The notes under the pieces are model-generated. The model saw only the letters and a program-made list of their open reading frames with translations. It had not been told where the DNA came from and did no database searches. From the NCBI GenBank assembly GCA_004028795.1, contig SAIW01000006.1, positions 124,001 through 188,000 on the forward strand: a stretch of 64,000 nucleotides of DNA, written 5' to 3'. Shown here piece after piece: positions 51,161 through 59,502 of the stretch. A program made the translations under genes and the position numbers. The stretch comes from Chitinophagaceae bacterium. Its GTDB lineage: Bacteria; Bacteroidota; Bacteroidia; Chitinophagales; Chitinophagaceae. The stretch's first letter is position 1. Every line of letters begins with the position of its first letter.

Positions 51161-53042
51161 TGATAGACCTGATTTTACAGATATAACTGTTTTACAAAAT
51201 ATAGCTAATCAGTTTTTTAAAGCATTGCCCGAAGATGTTCCAAAAGAGTTTTCACTTGATCCTACTCAGCATCCAAAAGCACAAGGCATAGCTGAGCAGT
51301 TTTTAGGAATATTTAATGCTTCATCAATTCCAAATTCAATAGAAAAGCCTTCTTTGGGGGCTACAACTCCATCTTCTTTGGGTGGTTTTGGTGGTTCAGC
51401 ATTATCTGTTTCGCCCGTTGCAGGTTCAAACTTAGACACAACTACTCACAACTTATCTCCGGATAGTAATAAGCATTATACAAGTGGAATACCTAATTCA
51501 GTAGCCGGTAGTGGTGTTTCTCCTTCTTATCTTTCGCAAGGAAATAAATTCAATACTGAAAATCCTGAAACAAGCTTCCATGACGAAAATATAGGTGGAA
51601 ACGGAAAATCATCTGCTCACAATACCAATCAACCCGATTCAGATTTCAACTTGTTATTATTGAACGAATTTTCTCATTTATTAGACGTGGATAAACTACT
51701 TTCACAAATAAAAATTACAGAAAGTAAACCACAGCTTCCATCATTCGCAGAGGTGTCTAATCCTAATGGGTTCTATTTTTTAGAAAACAGTGCATACAAA
51801 CAAAAAATAGAATACTCATCATTTGGTAACTTAGGTGAGTTGGTTCAAAAAGATTTCCCGATTCTTAATGAACAGGTAAATGGTAAACGATTGGTTTGGT
51901 TTGATAATGCCGCCACTACGCAAAAACCGCAATCTGTTATAAATAGGCTTTCCTATTTTTATGAACATGAAAACTCTAATATTCACAGAGCTGCACACGA
52001 ATTGGCAGGGCGTGCAACAGATGTTTATGAGAGTGCCCGTGAAAAGGTAAGGGCATTCTTAGGTGCCAAGTCCGTTAACGAAATTATTTTTGTTCGTGGT
52101 GCAACCGAAGCCATTAATTTGGTAGCACAAAGTTGGGGTAATCAACATTTGCAAACAGGCGATGAAATTATTGTAAGCAACTTAGAACATCACGCCAATA
52201 TTGTGCCCTGGAAAAGATTGGCAGATCAAAAGGGATTGGTATTGAAAATTATTCCTGTAAATGATGATGGCGAGTTGCTGTTAGATGAATATGCAAAATT
52301 ACTTTCACCAAAAACGAAGTTGGTTGCCGTTACACAAGTTTCCAATGCACTTGGTACAATCACACCGGTGCAACAAATCGTAGCAATGGCACATTCTGTT
52401 GGTGCAAAAGCCTTAATAGACGGGGCACAATCTGTTTCGCACATGACAGTAAATGTTCAGGCAATTGATGCAGATTTCTTTGTTTTTTCGGGACATAAAG
52501 TATTTGGACCAACAGGTATCGGGGTACTTTACGGAAAAGAAGAAATTCTGAACGCAACAGAACCATGGCAAGGCGGGGGGAATATGATACAGGATGTTAC
52601 GTTTGAACATATCAAATATCATAATGCACCTAATCGCTTTGAAGCAGGTACCGGTAATATTGCAGATGCAGTAGGTTTAGGTGCTGCCATTGATTATATA
52701 AGCAAAATTGGTATGGAAGTAATAGGGCGGTATGAACATGCCTTATTGGAATATGCAACCAATCTTTTACGCCCTATCAATGGTGTGAAGCTTATAGGAA
52801 CAGCCAAACATAAGGCAAGTGTACTTTCATTTACCTTAAAAGGATATACCAATGATGAAGTAGGACAAGCATTAAATAAAGAAGGTATTGCTGTTAGAAC
52901 AGGTCATCATTGTGCACAACCGATTTTACGCAGGCTTGGTGTAGAAACAACGGTTCGTCCATCTCTTGCTTTTTATAATACTTGCGAAGATGTGGACAGG
53001 TTTATTGATGTAATTAAACATTTAAGTATAGCTAAAAGATAA
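51144..53042 (+). CDS. Encapsulin cargo: SufS-type cysteine desulfurase with N-terminal loading domain
   Basis: PLP enzyme that removes sulfur from cysteine. Residues about 233-632 form the class V aminotransferase domain: RLVWFDNAATTQKPQSV at its start, PLP lysine Lys452 in FSGHKVFGPTG, and persulfide-forming Cys590 in RTGHHCAQP. Residues 1-232 have no counterpart in free SufS (about 405 residues) and are rich in Ser, Gly, Asn and Pro with two short helical-looking blocks (about 14-55 and 165-195); this matches the disordered encapsulation domain of Family 2A cargo. The ATG at 51144 overlaps the shell gene, implying coupled translation. No serine acetyltransferase or rhodanese follows. Confidence 0.93.
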   Translation: MNTNINDRPDFTDITVLQNIANQFFKALPEDVPKEFSLDPTQHPKAQGIAEQFLGIFNASSIPNSIEKPSLGATTPSSLGGFGGSALSVSPVAGSNLDTTTHNLSPDSNKHYTSGIPNSVAGSGVSPSYLSQGNKFNTENPETSFHDENIGGNGKSSAHNTNQPDSDFNLLLLNEFSHLLDVDKLLSQIKITESKPQLPSFAEVSNPNGFYFLENSAYKQKIEYSSFGNLGELVQKDFPILNEQVNGKRLVWFDNAATTQKPQSVINRLSYFYEHENSNIHRAAHELAGRATDVYESAREKVRAFLGAKSVNEIIFVRGATEAINLVAQSWGNQHLQTGDEIIVSNLEHHANIVPWKRLADQKGLVLKIIPVNDDGELLLDEYAKLLSPKTKLVAVTQVSNALGTITPVQQIVAMAHSVGAKALIDGAQSVSHMTVNVQAIDADFFVFSGHKVFGPTGIGVLYGKEEILNATEPWQGGGNMIQDVTFEHIKYHNAPNRFEAGTGNIADAVGLGAAIDYISKIGMEVIGRYEHALLEYATNLLRPINGVKLIGTAKHKASVLSFTLKGYTNDEVGQALNKEGIAVRTGHHCAQPILRRLGVETTVRPSLAFYNTCEDVDRFIDVIKHLSIAKR

Positions 53043-53054
53043 ATATCAAAACTT

Positions 53055-53225
53055 CTATCGAAGGTTTCTTAATTGAATATGAGTAATCTGAGAAACTTCT
53101 GCTAAAAAAGGTATTCCAAAAGAATGTAACCGGCTTCTGTAATGCTTTTGTGCAAACTTTAATTTTTCAAATAACCCGTATTGCTGAAATGCTCTTCTTT
53201 CGACAATACCTGAAACATAGTTTTG
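53055..53225 (-). pseudogene. Coding-like remnant, possibly of a PLP alpha-oxoamine synthase
   Basis: A 56-codon frame between two stops with no usable start. It reads VERRAFQQYGLFEKLKFAQK, then HYRSRLHSFGIPFLAEVSQI, then THIQLRNLR. The LxxxGIPxxxxxSxI pattern recalls the C-terminal region of 5-aminolevulinate synthase/BioF-like enzymes, but the fragment is too short to be sure. It occupies half of the 365-base gap 53043-53407; the rest holds a GTGCGACGC element. Confidence 0.4.
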
Positions 53226-53309
53226 TTAGCTCGCAGCATAGTTGACTGTTTGCAGTACCAGCTATGCTTAATCTAAAATGGTTATATATGAAAAAGTAAA
53301 AAGTTGCTC

Positions 53310-53372
53310 AGCGTACAGAACGTTGAAGTGTGCGACGCCTGCCTACCGGACAGGCAGGCAACAGCAGCTTAA
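53310..53372 (+). repeat. GTGCGACGC element with nested palindrome
   Basis: AACGTTGAAGTGTGCGACGC, interrupted by the palindrome GCCTGCCTACCGGACAGGC-type insert (53338-53361), then AACAGCAGCTTAATAG. Not upstream of any start codon. Confidence 0.65.
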
Positions 53373-53407
53373 TAGTAGCAGTGCTGCTAAGTACATAAAG
53401 AAAAAAC

Positions 53408-54145
53408 CTACAATAGCAACGCTGCTAAGGCATAATCTGCAAACAAAATAAGAATACAACTTACTACCACTGCACTGGTGCTGGCTCTACCAATTTCTAA
53501 TGCTCCGCCTTTTACATGATAACCGTAATAAGCAGGAATACTGCTGACGATAAATGCAAATGTGTAAGCTTTATATAATGCAAATGTTATATTGTACAGG
53601 TTAAGGTTTTGCCGTAAACCAATATCATAAATATCTGTTGCTAAAATGCCCGTCATACTGCCTGCTATTCTTCCGCCCCAAATACCTAACACTGCCGATA
53701 TAACTATTAAACAAGGTATCACAATTAATGAACCCAGAATCTTTGGCATTATTAAATAACTCTTGGTGTTAATGCCCATTATTTCCAAAGCATCTATCTG
53801 TTCGCTGATACGCATATTACCTAACTCGCTTGCGATTTTACTACCCACCACACCCGCTAATACAATGCTTACAACCGTTGGAGACAATTCTAATATCATA
53901 CTGTCTCTCACAATCTGTGCAATCGTACTTGCAGGTACTAACGGGCTTACCAACTGATAAGCAGTTTGTACCGTTGTTACCGCACCCAGAAATAATGAAA
54001 TGATAATAACAATCGGTGCTGCCCCCACACCAATTTCAACGCACTGATGCATCAGTTCCTTCCAGTACATTTTAAAATTTTCAGGCTTGGTAAACATGCC
54101 TTTCAGCATAATTAAATAAGCCCCGAAATGTGTGAATAGAGACAT
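53408..54145 (-). CDS. mlaE: MlaE-type ABC transporter permease
   Basis: Inner-membrane permease of the MCE/Mla lipid transport system, which moves phospholipids between inner and outer membranes. 245 residues, five or six membrane helices, with the family motifs VTTVQTAYQLVSPLVPAS and the ExG-like loop GSKIASELGNMRISEQIDALE. The ATPase (MlaF) and MCE substrate-binding (MlaD) genes are not next to it in this window; the downstream side ends in a gene remnant, so they may be elsewhere. Confidence 0.95.
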   Translation of the reverse strand: MSLFTHFGAYLIMLKGMFTKPENFKMYWKELMHQCVEIGVGAAPIVIIISLFLGAVTTVQTAYQLVSPLVPASTIAQIVRDSMILELSPTVVSIVLAGVVGSKIASELGNMRISEQIDALEIMGINTKSYLIMPKILGSLIVIPCLIVISAVLGIWGGRIAGSMTGILATDIYDIGLRQNLNLYNITFALYKAYTFAFIVSSIPAYYGYHVKGGALEIGRASTSAVVVSCILILFADYALAALLL

Positions 54146-54224
54146 TAAATATTTTTATAAATTATTTTTTGTTTCCGGCTATTGCTTTTCATGGCATCGC
54201 CTGTATAGCCTGTACTGAGCGAAG

Positions 54225-54256
54225 CCGAAGTATCGCACATTGCAACGTTCAGTTTT
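54225..54256 (-). repeat. Degenerate GTGCGACGC leader element, upstream of mlaE
   Basis: On the minus strand GAACGTTGCAATGTGCGATA followed by CTTCGGCTTCGCTCAGTAC, a second repeat type. About 80 bases before the mlaE start, sense with it. Confidence 0.4.
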
Positions 54257-54287
54257 TCATGCAACGGCTTGCATCAATAACAAACAA

Positions 54288-56627
54288 CTATTTGGCTTTT
54301 TTCTTCAATCGTTTCCACCACTTGCTTCGCTGCACTTCGTTCTCAGTATCCTGTTTACATTTTAATTGTGCATCAACTACTGCAATAATAGCCATGTTTA
54401 CAATATTACGAACAGTGCTTCCCAACTGTAATACATGTACAGGTTTTTTAATGCCTAATAAAATAGGGCCGATGGCATCGGCTCCGCCTAATTCTTTTAA
54501 TAAATTATAAGCCACATTACCTGCCGTTAACGTAGGAAAGATGAGCACGTTTACATTTTCATCTGCTAATTCACTGAAAGGATAATTATCTTTTAAAATT
54601 TCTTTATTAAAAGCAAGGCTGGCCTGCATTTCACCATCAACAATTAATGATGGATTTTTTTGTTTCAAAATCTGAACAGCTTTAGCAACTAATTTTGCTT
54701 CAGCGGAATCACTGCTTCCGAAATTGCTGTAACTTAACATAGCAATGCGTGGAATGATATTAAAGTTGCGTACTTCTTTGGCAACCATTAAAGCAATATC
54801 TGCTAATTCTTCTGCCGTTGGATTGAAGTTTACTGTTGTATCTGCAAGAAATAAAGGGCCACGTTTAGTAAGCAATAAATACATACCAGCAATTTTCTTA
54901 ACACCTTCCTCTGTTCCTATAATCTGCAATGCAGGTCTTATAGCATCTGCATAGTTTCTTGTTAAACCACTAATCATGGCATCAGCATCGCCTGTTTCGA
55001 CCATCATACAACCAAAGTGGTTTCTTTCTTTCATTGCCTTAAAGCTTTCGTATTGGTTAAAGCCTTTACGTTGCCTTTTCTTAAAGAACAATTCGCCGTA
55101 TTCCTGCCTTTTATCTTCGTACTCATCTAAGTGCGGATTGATGATGGGCAGTTCACTAATATCAATATTATTTTCAGCAGCAATTTTTTTAATCTTAGAT
55201 TCTTCTCCCAATAAAATAGGATAAGCCAAACCTTCATCATAAATAATGCTGGCAGCTTTCAAAATTTTCTGATTATCCGCTTCTGCAAATACCAATCGTT
55301 TAGGGTCACGTTTTGCTTTATTACCTAAAATGCGAAGTAATTGGTTATCTAAGCCCAAACGTTTGTTTAATGAAACGATATAAGTTTCCCAATTAGGAAT
55401 TGTCTTTTGTGCAACACCACTTTCAATAGCTGCTTTTGCTACTGCGGGTGCAACTGTTGCCAACAAACGTGGGTCAACAGGTTTTGGAATAATATATTCA
55501 GGCCCGAAAGTGATTGTTTGTTTATTGTAAGCCATGTTTACAATATCAGGAACAGGGCTTTTTGCCAATTCTGCCAAAGCTTTTACAGCAGCCAGTTTCA
55601 TCGGTTCATTAATCTGTGTTGCACGAACATCTAATGCCCCGCGAAATATGTATGGAAACCCTAATACATTATTCACCATATTAGGATAATCGCTTCTGCC
55701 CGTAGCCATAATAATATCTTTTCTGGCAGCCGTTGCATCTTCATAAGTAATTTCAGGGTCTGGATTGGCCATGGCAAAAACAATCGGATTTTTTGCCATG
55801 CTTTTAACCATGTCCTGCGTTACTACATTACCCACACTTAAACCCACAAAAACATCAGCATCTTTTATGGCTTTTTCTAATGTTAGATCTGCTTTTTTTA
55901 CTGCAAACTTCAACTTTATTGCATCTAAATCTTTTCTTTCTTCATGTAATACACCATCTTTATCGAATAATATAAAATTTTCATACTTAGCTCCTAAAGA
56001 AATATAGAGTTGACAGCAAGCCATAGCAGCAGCTCCTGCTCCGTTAATTACAAACTTTGCTTTTTCAATTTTTTTCTTTTGAAGTTCTAATGCATTTAGC
56101 AAAGCTGCCCCGCTAATAATGGCTGTACCATGTTGGTCATCGTGCATTACAGGAATTTTCATCTGCTTCTTCAATTCCTGTTCTATATAAAAACATTCGG
56201 GTGCTTTAATATCTTCTAAATTAATACCGCCGAATGTTGGCTCTAATGCTTTAACTATCTGTACAAATTTTTCAGGGTCTGTTTCATTTATCTCAATATC
56301 AAAAACATCAATATCTGCAAAAATTTTAAACAACACTCCTTTTCCTTCCATTACAGGTTTACCTGCTTCGGGGCCAATATTTCCCAAACCTAAAACCGCA
56401 GTACCATTGCTTATTACCGCTACTAAATTCCCTTTAGCTGTGTATTTATAAACATCATCAGGGTTTTTCGCAATTTCCTTACAAGGCTCTGCAACGCCGG
56501 GACTATATGCCAACGATAAATCTCTTTGTGTTTTAGCTTCTTTGGTAGGAATAACTTCAATCTTGCCGGGCCTGCCCTGTGCATGATATTCTAAGGCTTG
56601 TTCTTTTCTCAGTTCTTTTTTTTCCAT
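54288..56627 (-). CDS. maeB: NADP-dependent malic enzyme with phosphotransacetylase-like domain
   Basis: Decarboxylates malate to pyruvate with NADP+. The N-terminal ~430 residues are malic enzyme: [33 protein letters not shown] and the nucleotide motif [10 protein letters not shown]. The C-terminal ~330 residues resemble phosphate acetyltransferase and usually act as an allosteric module binding acetyl-CoA. I choose the ATG at 56627 (779 residues); an upstream frame to 56654 runs through the leader repeat. It is followed by mlaE after about 140 bases. Confidence 0.96.
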   Translation of the reverse strand: MEKKELRKEQALEYHAQGRPGKIEVIPTKEAKTQRDLSLAYSPGVAEPCKEIAKNPDDVYKYTAKGNLVAVISNGTAVLGLGNIGPEAGKPVMEGKGVLFKIFADIDVFDIEINETDPEKFVQIVKALEPTFGGINLEDIKAPECFYIEQELKKQMKIPVMHDDQHGTAIISGAALLNALELQKKKIEKAKFVINGAGAAAMACCQLYISLGAKYENFILFDKDGVLHEERKDLDAIKLKFAVKKADLTLEKAIKDADVFVGLSVGNVVTQDMVKSMAKNPIVFAMANPDPEITYEDATAARKDIIMATGRSDYPNMVNNVLGFPYIFRGALDVRATQINEPMKLAAVKALAELAKSPVPDIVNMAYNKQTITFGPEYIIPKPVDPRLLATVAPAVAKAAIESGVAQKTIPNWETYIVSLNKRLGLDNQLLRILGNKAKRDPKRLVFAEADNQKILKAASIIYDEGLAYPILLGEESKIKKIAAENNIDISELPIINPHLDEYEDKRQEYGELFFKKRQRKGFNQYESFKAMKERNHFGCMMVETGDADAMISGLTRNYADAIRPALQIIGTEEGVKKIAGMYLLLTKRGPLFLADTTVNFNPTAEELADIALMVAKEVRNFNIIPRIAMLSYSNFGSSDSAEAKLVAKAVQILKQKNPSLIVDGEMQASLAFNKEILKDNYPFSELADENVNVLIFPTLTAGNVAYNLLKELGGADAIGPILLGIKKPVHVLQLGSTVRNIVNMAIIAVVDAQLKCKQDTENEVQRSKWWKRLKKKAK

Positions 56628-56631
56628 GAAT

Positions 56632-56720
56632 TGATTTTTGGTAACCAACTGCATTTATTAATTGAGCTGCTGTTGCCTGCCTGCCGATAGGCAAGCGTCG
56701 CACTCTTGTGCAGTATCAAA
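56632..56720 (-). repeat. GTGCGACGC leader element with nested palindrome, upstream of maeB
   Basis: On the minus strand GCACAAGAGTGCGACGC, the insert TTGCCTATCGGCAGGCAGGC, then AACAGCAGC and finally AGTTGGTTACCAAAAATC, ending 5 bases before the maeB start. Sense with maeB. Confidence 0.7.
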
Positions 56721-56762
56721 AGAGTGGTGCAAAATACAAGATAAAAAATAAGTGGGAATTTC

Positions 56763-57980
56763 CTACCCTTTTACTCCCAACCATGCCATCATACCTATGC
56801 CGATTTCAATAGCCCGTTCATCAATATTAAACTTTGGTGTGTGTACATTATGAATAATTCCTGCTGCTTCATTTTTTACACCTAACCTGTAAAAGCAACC
56901 GGGTATCTGTTGTGTATAGTAACCAAAATCTTCAGCACCCATTCTTACTTCTGTTTCTTCAACATTTTCTTTACCTACAAACTCATTGGCTAACTGCCAT
57001 GCTTTATCAGTAAGTGTTGTATCATTATCCACTGTAGGATAGCCAACATCAATATGCAAATCAATTTCAGCACCCATACTTTCTACCAATTCAACGGCTA
57101 ATTTCTTGATAATATCATGTGCTTTATAACGCCATTCTTCATCCATTGCTCTGAAGGTTCCCATCAACTTTACTTCACTGGGAATAACATTGGTTGTATG
57201 TCCGCCCTGAATAGAACAAATACTTAATACAGAAGGTGTTTGCGGGTTTCTGTTTCTTGAAATAACCTGTTGTAAAGCCACAATTAAATGCGATGCTATT
57301 AAAACCGTATCGGCTGTAAGATGCGGTGTTGCTGCGTGACCACCTTTACCTCTGATGGTTATATAAATTTCATCGGCACTTGCCATAACTCTTCCTTTTC
57401 TGAAACTCAGTTTACCAAAGTCTAAGCCCGGATGCACATGCAAACCGAATATGCCTTGTGGCTTTGGGTTCTCTAACACATTTTCTTTGATTAATAAACT
57501 CGCACCGCCGGGATTTTTTTCTTCACCGGGTTGAAAGATTAATTTAATAGTTCCTTCCCACTCTGCTTTTAACTCATTCAGAATTTTGGCTGCACCTAAT
57601 AAAATGGTGGTATGTACATCATGACCGCAAGCATGCATTACACCATCATTTTTAGATTTATAATCAACATTATTTTCTTCTCTAATAGGTAATGCATCCA
57701 TATCTGCACGTAATGCAATAACACGGCTTTCAGGGTTTTTCCCTTTTATTAAACCTATAACACCTGTTGTTGCTTTTACTTCAAAAGGAATATTAAACTC
57801 AGCTAATTTTTGATGAACAAATTTGGATGTTTCAAACTCTTTATAACTTAATTCGGGATGTGCATGTAAATGATGACGAACATTAATAAACTCTTCTGAA
57901 TATTTTTTAGCCAGTTCTTTTATTGCGTGCTGCAATCCCGTATCTCCTAAACGGGAGTTTGTGTATAAAACATTACTCAT
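56763..57980 (-). CDS. M20-family amidohydrolase
   Basis: Zinc-dependent amidohydrolase of the IAA-amino acid hydrolase/N-acyl-amino acid deacylase group. Metal-site motifs: RHHLHAHPELSYKEFETS (about 36-53), HACGHDVHTTILLGAAKIL (about 118-136), FQPGEEKNPGG near 160 and GAEDFGYYTQQIPG near 345. 405 residues, normal, cytoplasmic. Precise substrate not decidable. It lies 35 bases downstream of the SPOR gene's start region on the same strand. Confidence 0.93.
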   Translation of the reverse strand: MSNVLYTNSRLGDTGLQHAIKELAKKYSEEFINVRHHLHAHPELSYKEFETSKFVHQKLAEFNIPFEVKATTGVIGLIKGKNPESRVIALRADMDALPIREENNVDYKSKNDGVMHACGHDVHTTILLGAAKILNELKAEWEGTIKLIFQPGEEKNPGGASLLIKENVLENPKPQGIFGLHVHPGLDFGKLSFRKGRVMASADEIYITIRGKGGHAATPHLTADTVLIASHLIVALQQVISRNRNPQTPSVLSICSIQGGHTTNVIPSEVKLMGTFRAMDEEWRYKAHDIIKKLAVELVESMGAEIDLHIDVGYPTVDNDTTLTDKAWQLANEFVGKENVEETEVRMGAEDFGYYTQQIPGCFYRLGVKNEAAGIIHNVHTPKFNIDERAIEIGIGMMAWLGVKG

Positions 57981-58008
57981 GCAAAAATGCTATTTTATTG
58001 CAAATGTA

Positions 58009-58032
58009 AGCCCCTTTAGGGGTTGGGGGATT
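58009..58032. repeat. CCCCTAAAGGGG-family repeat at the SPOR gene 3' end
   Basis: On the minus strand GAATCCCCCAACCCCTAAAG then GGGCTTA. The TAA inside it is the stop codon of the SPOR-domain gene. Confidence 0.6.
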
Positions 58033-58447
58033 CTTCCTCTTCTTTAGGTGAATATTCGATAGCATCTGCTACAACATATACTCCTGATGGATAATATTTA
58101 CTGAGTATATTTCTGAAATTTTCGGCATCATCTTTCTTTAAAAAATTACCGATACGTACCTTAAAACTGGGCGATTGAAAAGTGAGATATACTTTTTGGT
58201 CGGGGAACTTTACAAGCAAATCTGTTTTAATTCTTATGGCTTCATCTCTGCTGTTGGTGCTTATCACCTGCAGCCTGAAACCTTTATACATTCCTGCACT
58301 CGTTATCATTGAAGCACGTTTATTTAACAATGCCTGTTTTGCAGACAATAAATCTAACCGCGGATCTTTATGGATAATAATCGTATCACTACTTGCAAAA
58401 GAAATTTTCGCAAGCAGTGATAAGCATATCATTAAGATGAGCTTCAA
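58016..58447 (-). CDS. Secreted SPOR-domain protein
   Basis: A 143-residue protein with signal peptide 1-18 (ISFASS). The SPOR domain covers about 50-128: YKGFRLQVISTNSRDEAIRI then FKVRIGNFLKKDDAENFRNIL. SPOR domains bind denuded peptidoglycan glycan strands at the septum, so the protein may act in cell wall remodelling. The C-terminal tail SPKEEEESPNP is encoded partly by a GC-rich repeat that also supplies the stop codon. Confidence 0.9.
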   Translation of the reverse strand: MKLILMICLSLLAKISFASSDTIIIHKDPRLDLLSAKQALLNKRASMITSAGMYKGFRLQVISTNSRDEAIRIKTDLLVKFPDQKVYLTFQSPSFKVRIGNFLKKDDAENFRNILSKYYPSGVYVVADAIEYSPKEEEESPNP

Positions 58448-58476
58448 TTTTAATTATTAATTATTTATTATCAATT

Positions 58477-59376
58477 TTAATAACCTGCTTTTGCACCACC
58501 AATATTTTCGATAGGATGCCATGTTGTTTTAACTTCCTGTAAATCTGTTATTAGATAAGGAGTTTCCGCTTCATCACTGTTCCAGTTAATCTTATCCCAG
58601 AATAGAACGCGTTTTACATTCAAAGCTGCTTTCTCCTGAATTAATTTTTTATCTGCATCATTTTTTTCACAATACACAACTGCATTCACATCCATATGGT
58701 CTGCAAAATATTTTACTAATTCGCTTGGCTTTCCTGTTAAAATATTTACCACACCACCGGGAACATCGCTGCTGTTAATTACTTCAGCAAATGTAACTGC
58801 ACATAAAGGCTTTTCTTCTGAAGCCAGCACTATACAGGTGTTTCCGCCGGCAATAACAGGAGCAATTACAGAAACCAAACCCAACAATGATGAATCTTGC
58901 GGAGCTATAATAGCAACAACACCCGTTGGTTCAGGGACAGAAAAATTAAAATGAGAGGAAGCTACCGGATTTACTGAACTGAATACCTGTTGAAATTTAT
59001 CGCACCAACCTGCATAATAAATTAATCTATCGATTGAAAGATTGATTTCGTTTTCTGCATTCGCAGATAAAGCACCTTGCTTAATTAATTCATCCAAAAA
59101 TTGTGCTTTTCTTCCTTCTAACATTTCGGCAATGCGATACAGTATTTGTGCACGATTAAAAGCTGCTCTTCCGCTCCAACCTCCAAATGCACTGCGGGCA
59201 GCAATTACAGCATCACGAAAATCTTTTCTGCTGCTTAAGCAAACATTAGCAAGCAAATCACCTTTAGCATTTGTAGCTTTATAATACCTGCCACTTTCCG
59301 TTCTAGGGAATTGTCCGCCGATATAAATTTTGTATGTTTTTAAAACTTCCAATCTTGTTGAAATTGTTGTTGCCAT
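58477..59376 (-). CDS. Aldehyde dehydrogenase-like protein lacking the catalytic half
   Basis: A 299-residue relative of the ALDH superfamily. It contains the NAD-binding N-terminal part: FGGWSGRAAFNRAQILYRIA, YYAGWCDKF, PTGVVAIIAPQDSSLLGLVS and VPGGVVNILTGKPSEL. It ends about where the catalytic domain should begin, so the active-site Cys and Glu are missing. The reading frame is intact, with no decayed remainder after the stop, so it looks like a stable short form, not a fresh truncation. It lies next to a full ALDH and deoC, as seen in other bacteria with this gene trio; it may be a structural or regulatory partner. Confidence 0.85.
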   Translation of the reverse strand: MATTISTRLEVLKTYKIYIGGQFPRTESGRYYKATNAKGDLLANVCLSSRKDFRDAVIAARSAFGGWSGRAAFNRAQILYRIAEMLEGRKAQFLDELIKQGALSANAENEINLSIDRLIYYAGWCDKFQQVFSSVNPVASSHFNFSVPEPTGVVAIIAPQDSSLLGLVSVIAPVIAGGNTCIVLASEEKPLCAVTFAEVINSSDVPGGVVNILTGKPSELVKYFADHMDVNAVVYCEKNDADKKLIQEKAALNVKRVLFWDKINWNSDEAETPYLITDLQEVKTTWHPIENIGGAKAGY

Positions 59377-59387
59377 AAGATAATTTT

Positions 59388-59420
59388 TATTGCCACGAAT
59401 ACACTAATGAAAACGAATGA
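59388..59420. repeat. TTGCCACGAATACACTAATG-type repeat
   Basis: Short intergenic sequence of a kind common in Bacteroidota spacers, upstream of the ALDH-like start. Only one copy is seen in this window. Confidence 0.3.
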
Positions 59421-59424
59421 TTGT

Positions 59425-59470
59425 TGAACAAAGAACTGAACGTACAAGTGTGCGACGCAACAGCAGCTTA
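59425..59470 (+). repeat. GTGCGACGC element between the ALDH genes
   Basis: Near-consensus copy: GAACTGAACGTACAAGTGTG then CGACGCAACAGCAGCTTAAT. Antisense to the flanking minus-strand genes. Confidence 0.7.
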
Positions 59471-59502
59471 ATAGTAATTCTGTTGTTGGTAACACAAAAA
59501 AA

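Noticed and set aside
56628-56654. Upstream start for malic enzyme
   Set aside because: The extra codons are the AGTTGGTTACC box of the leader repeat, not conserved protein.
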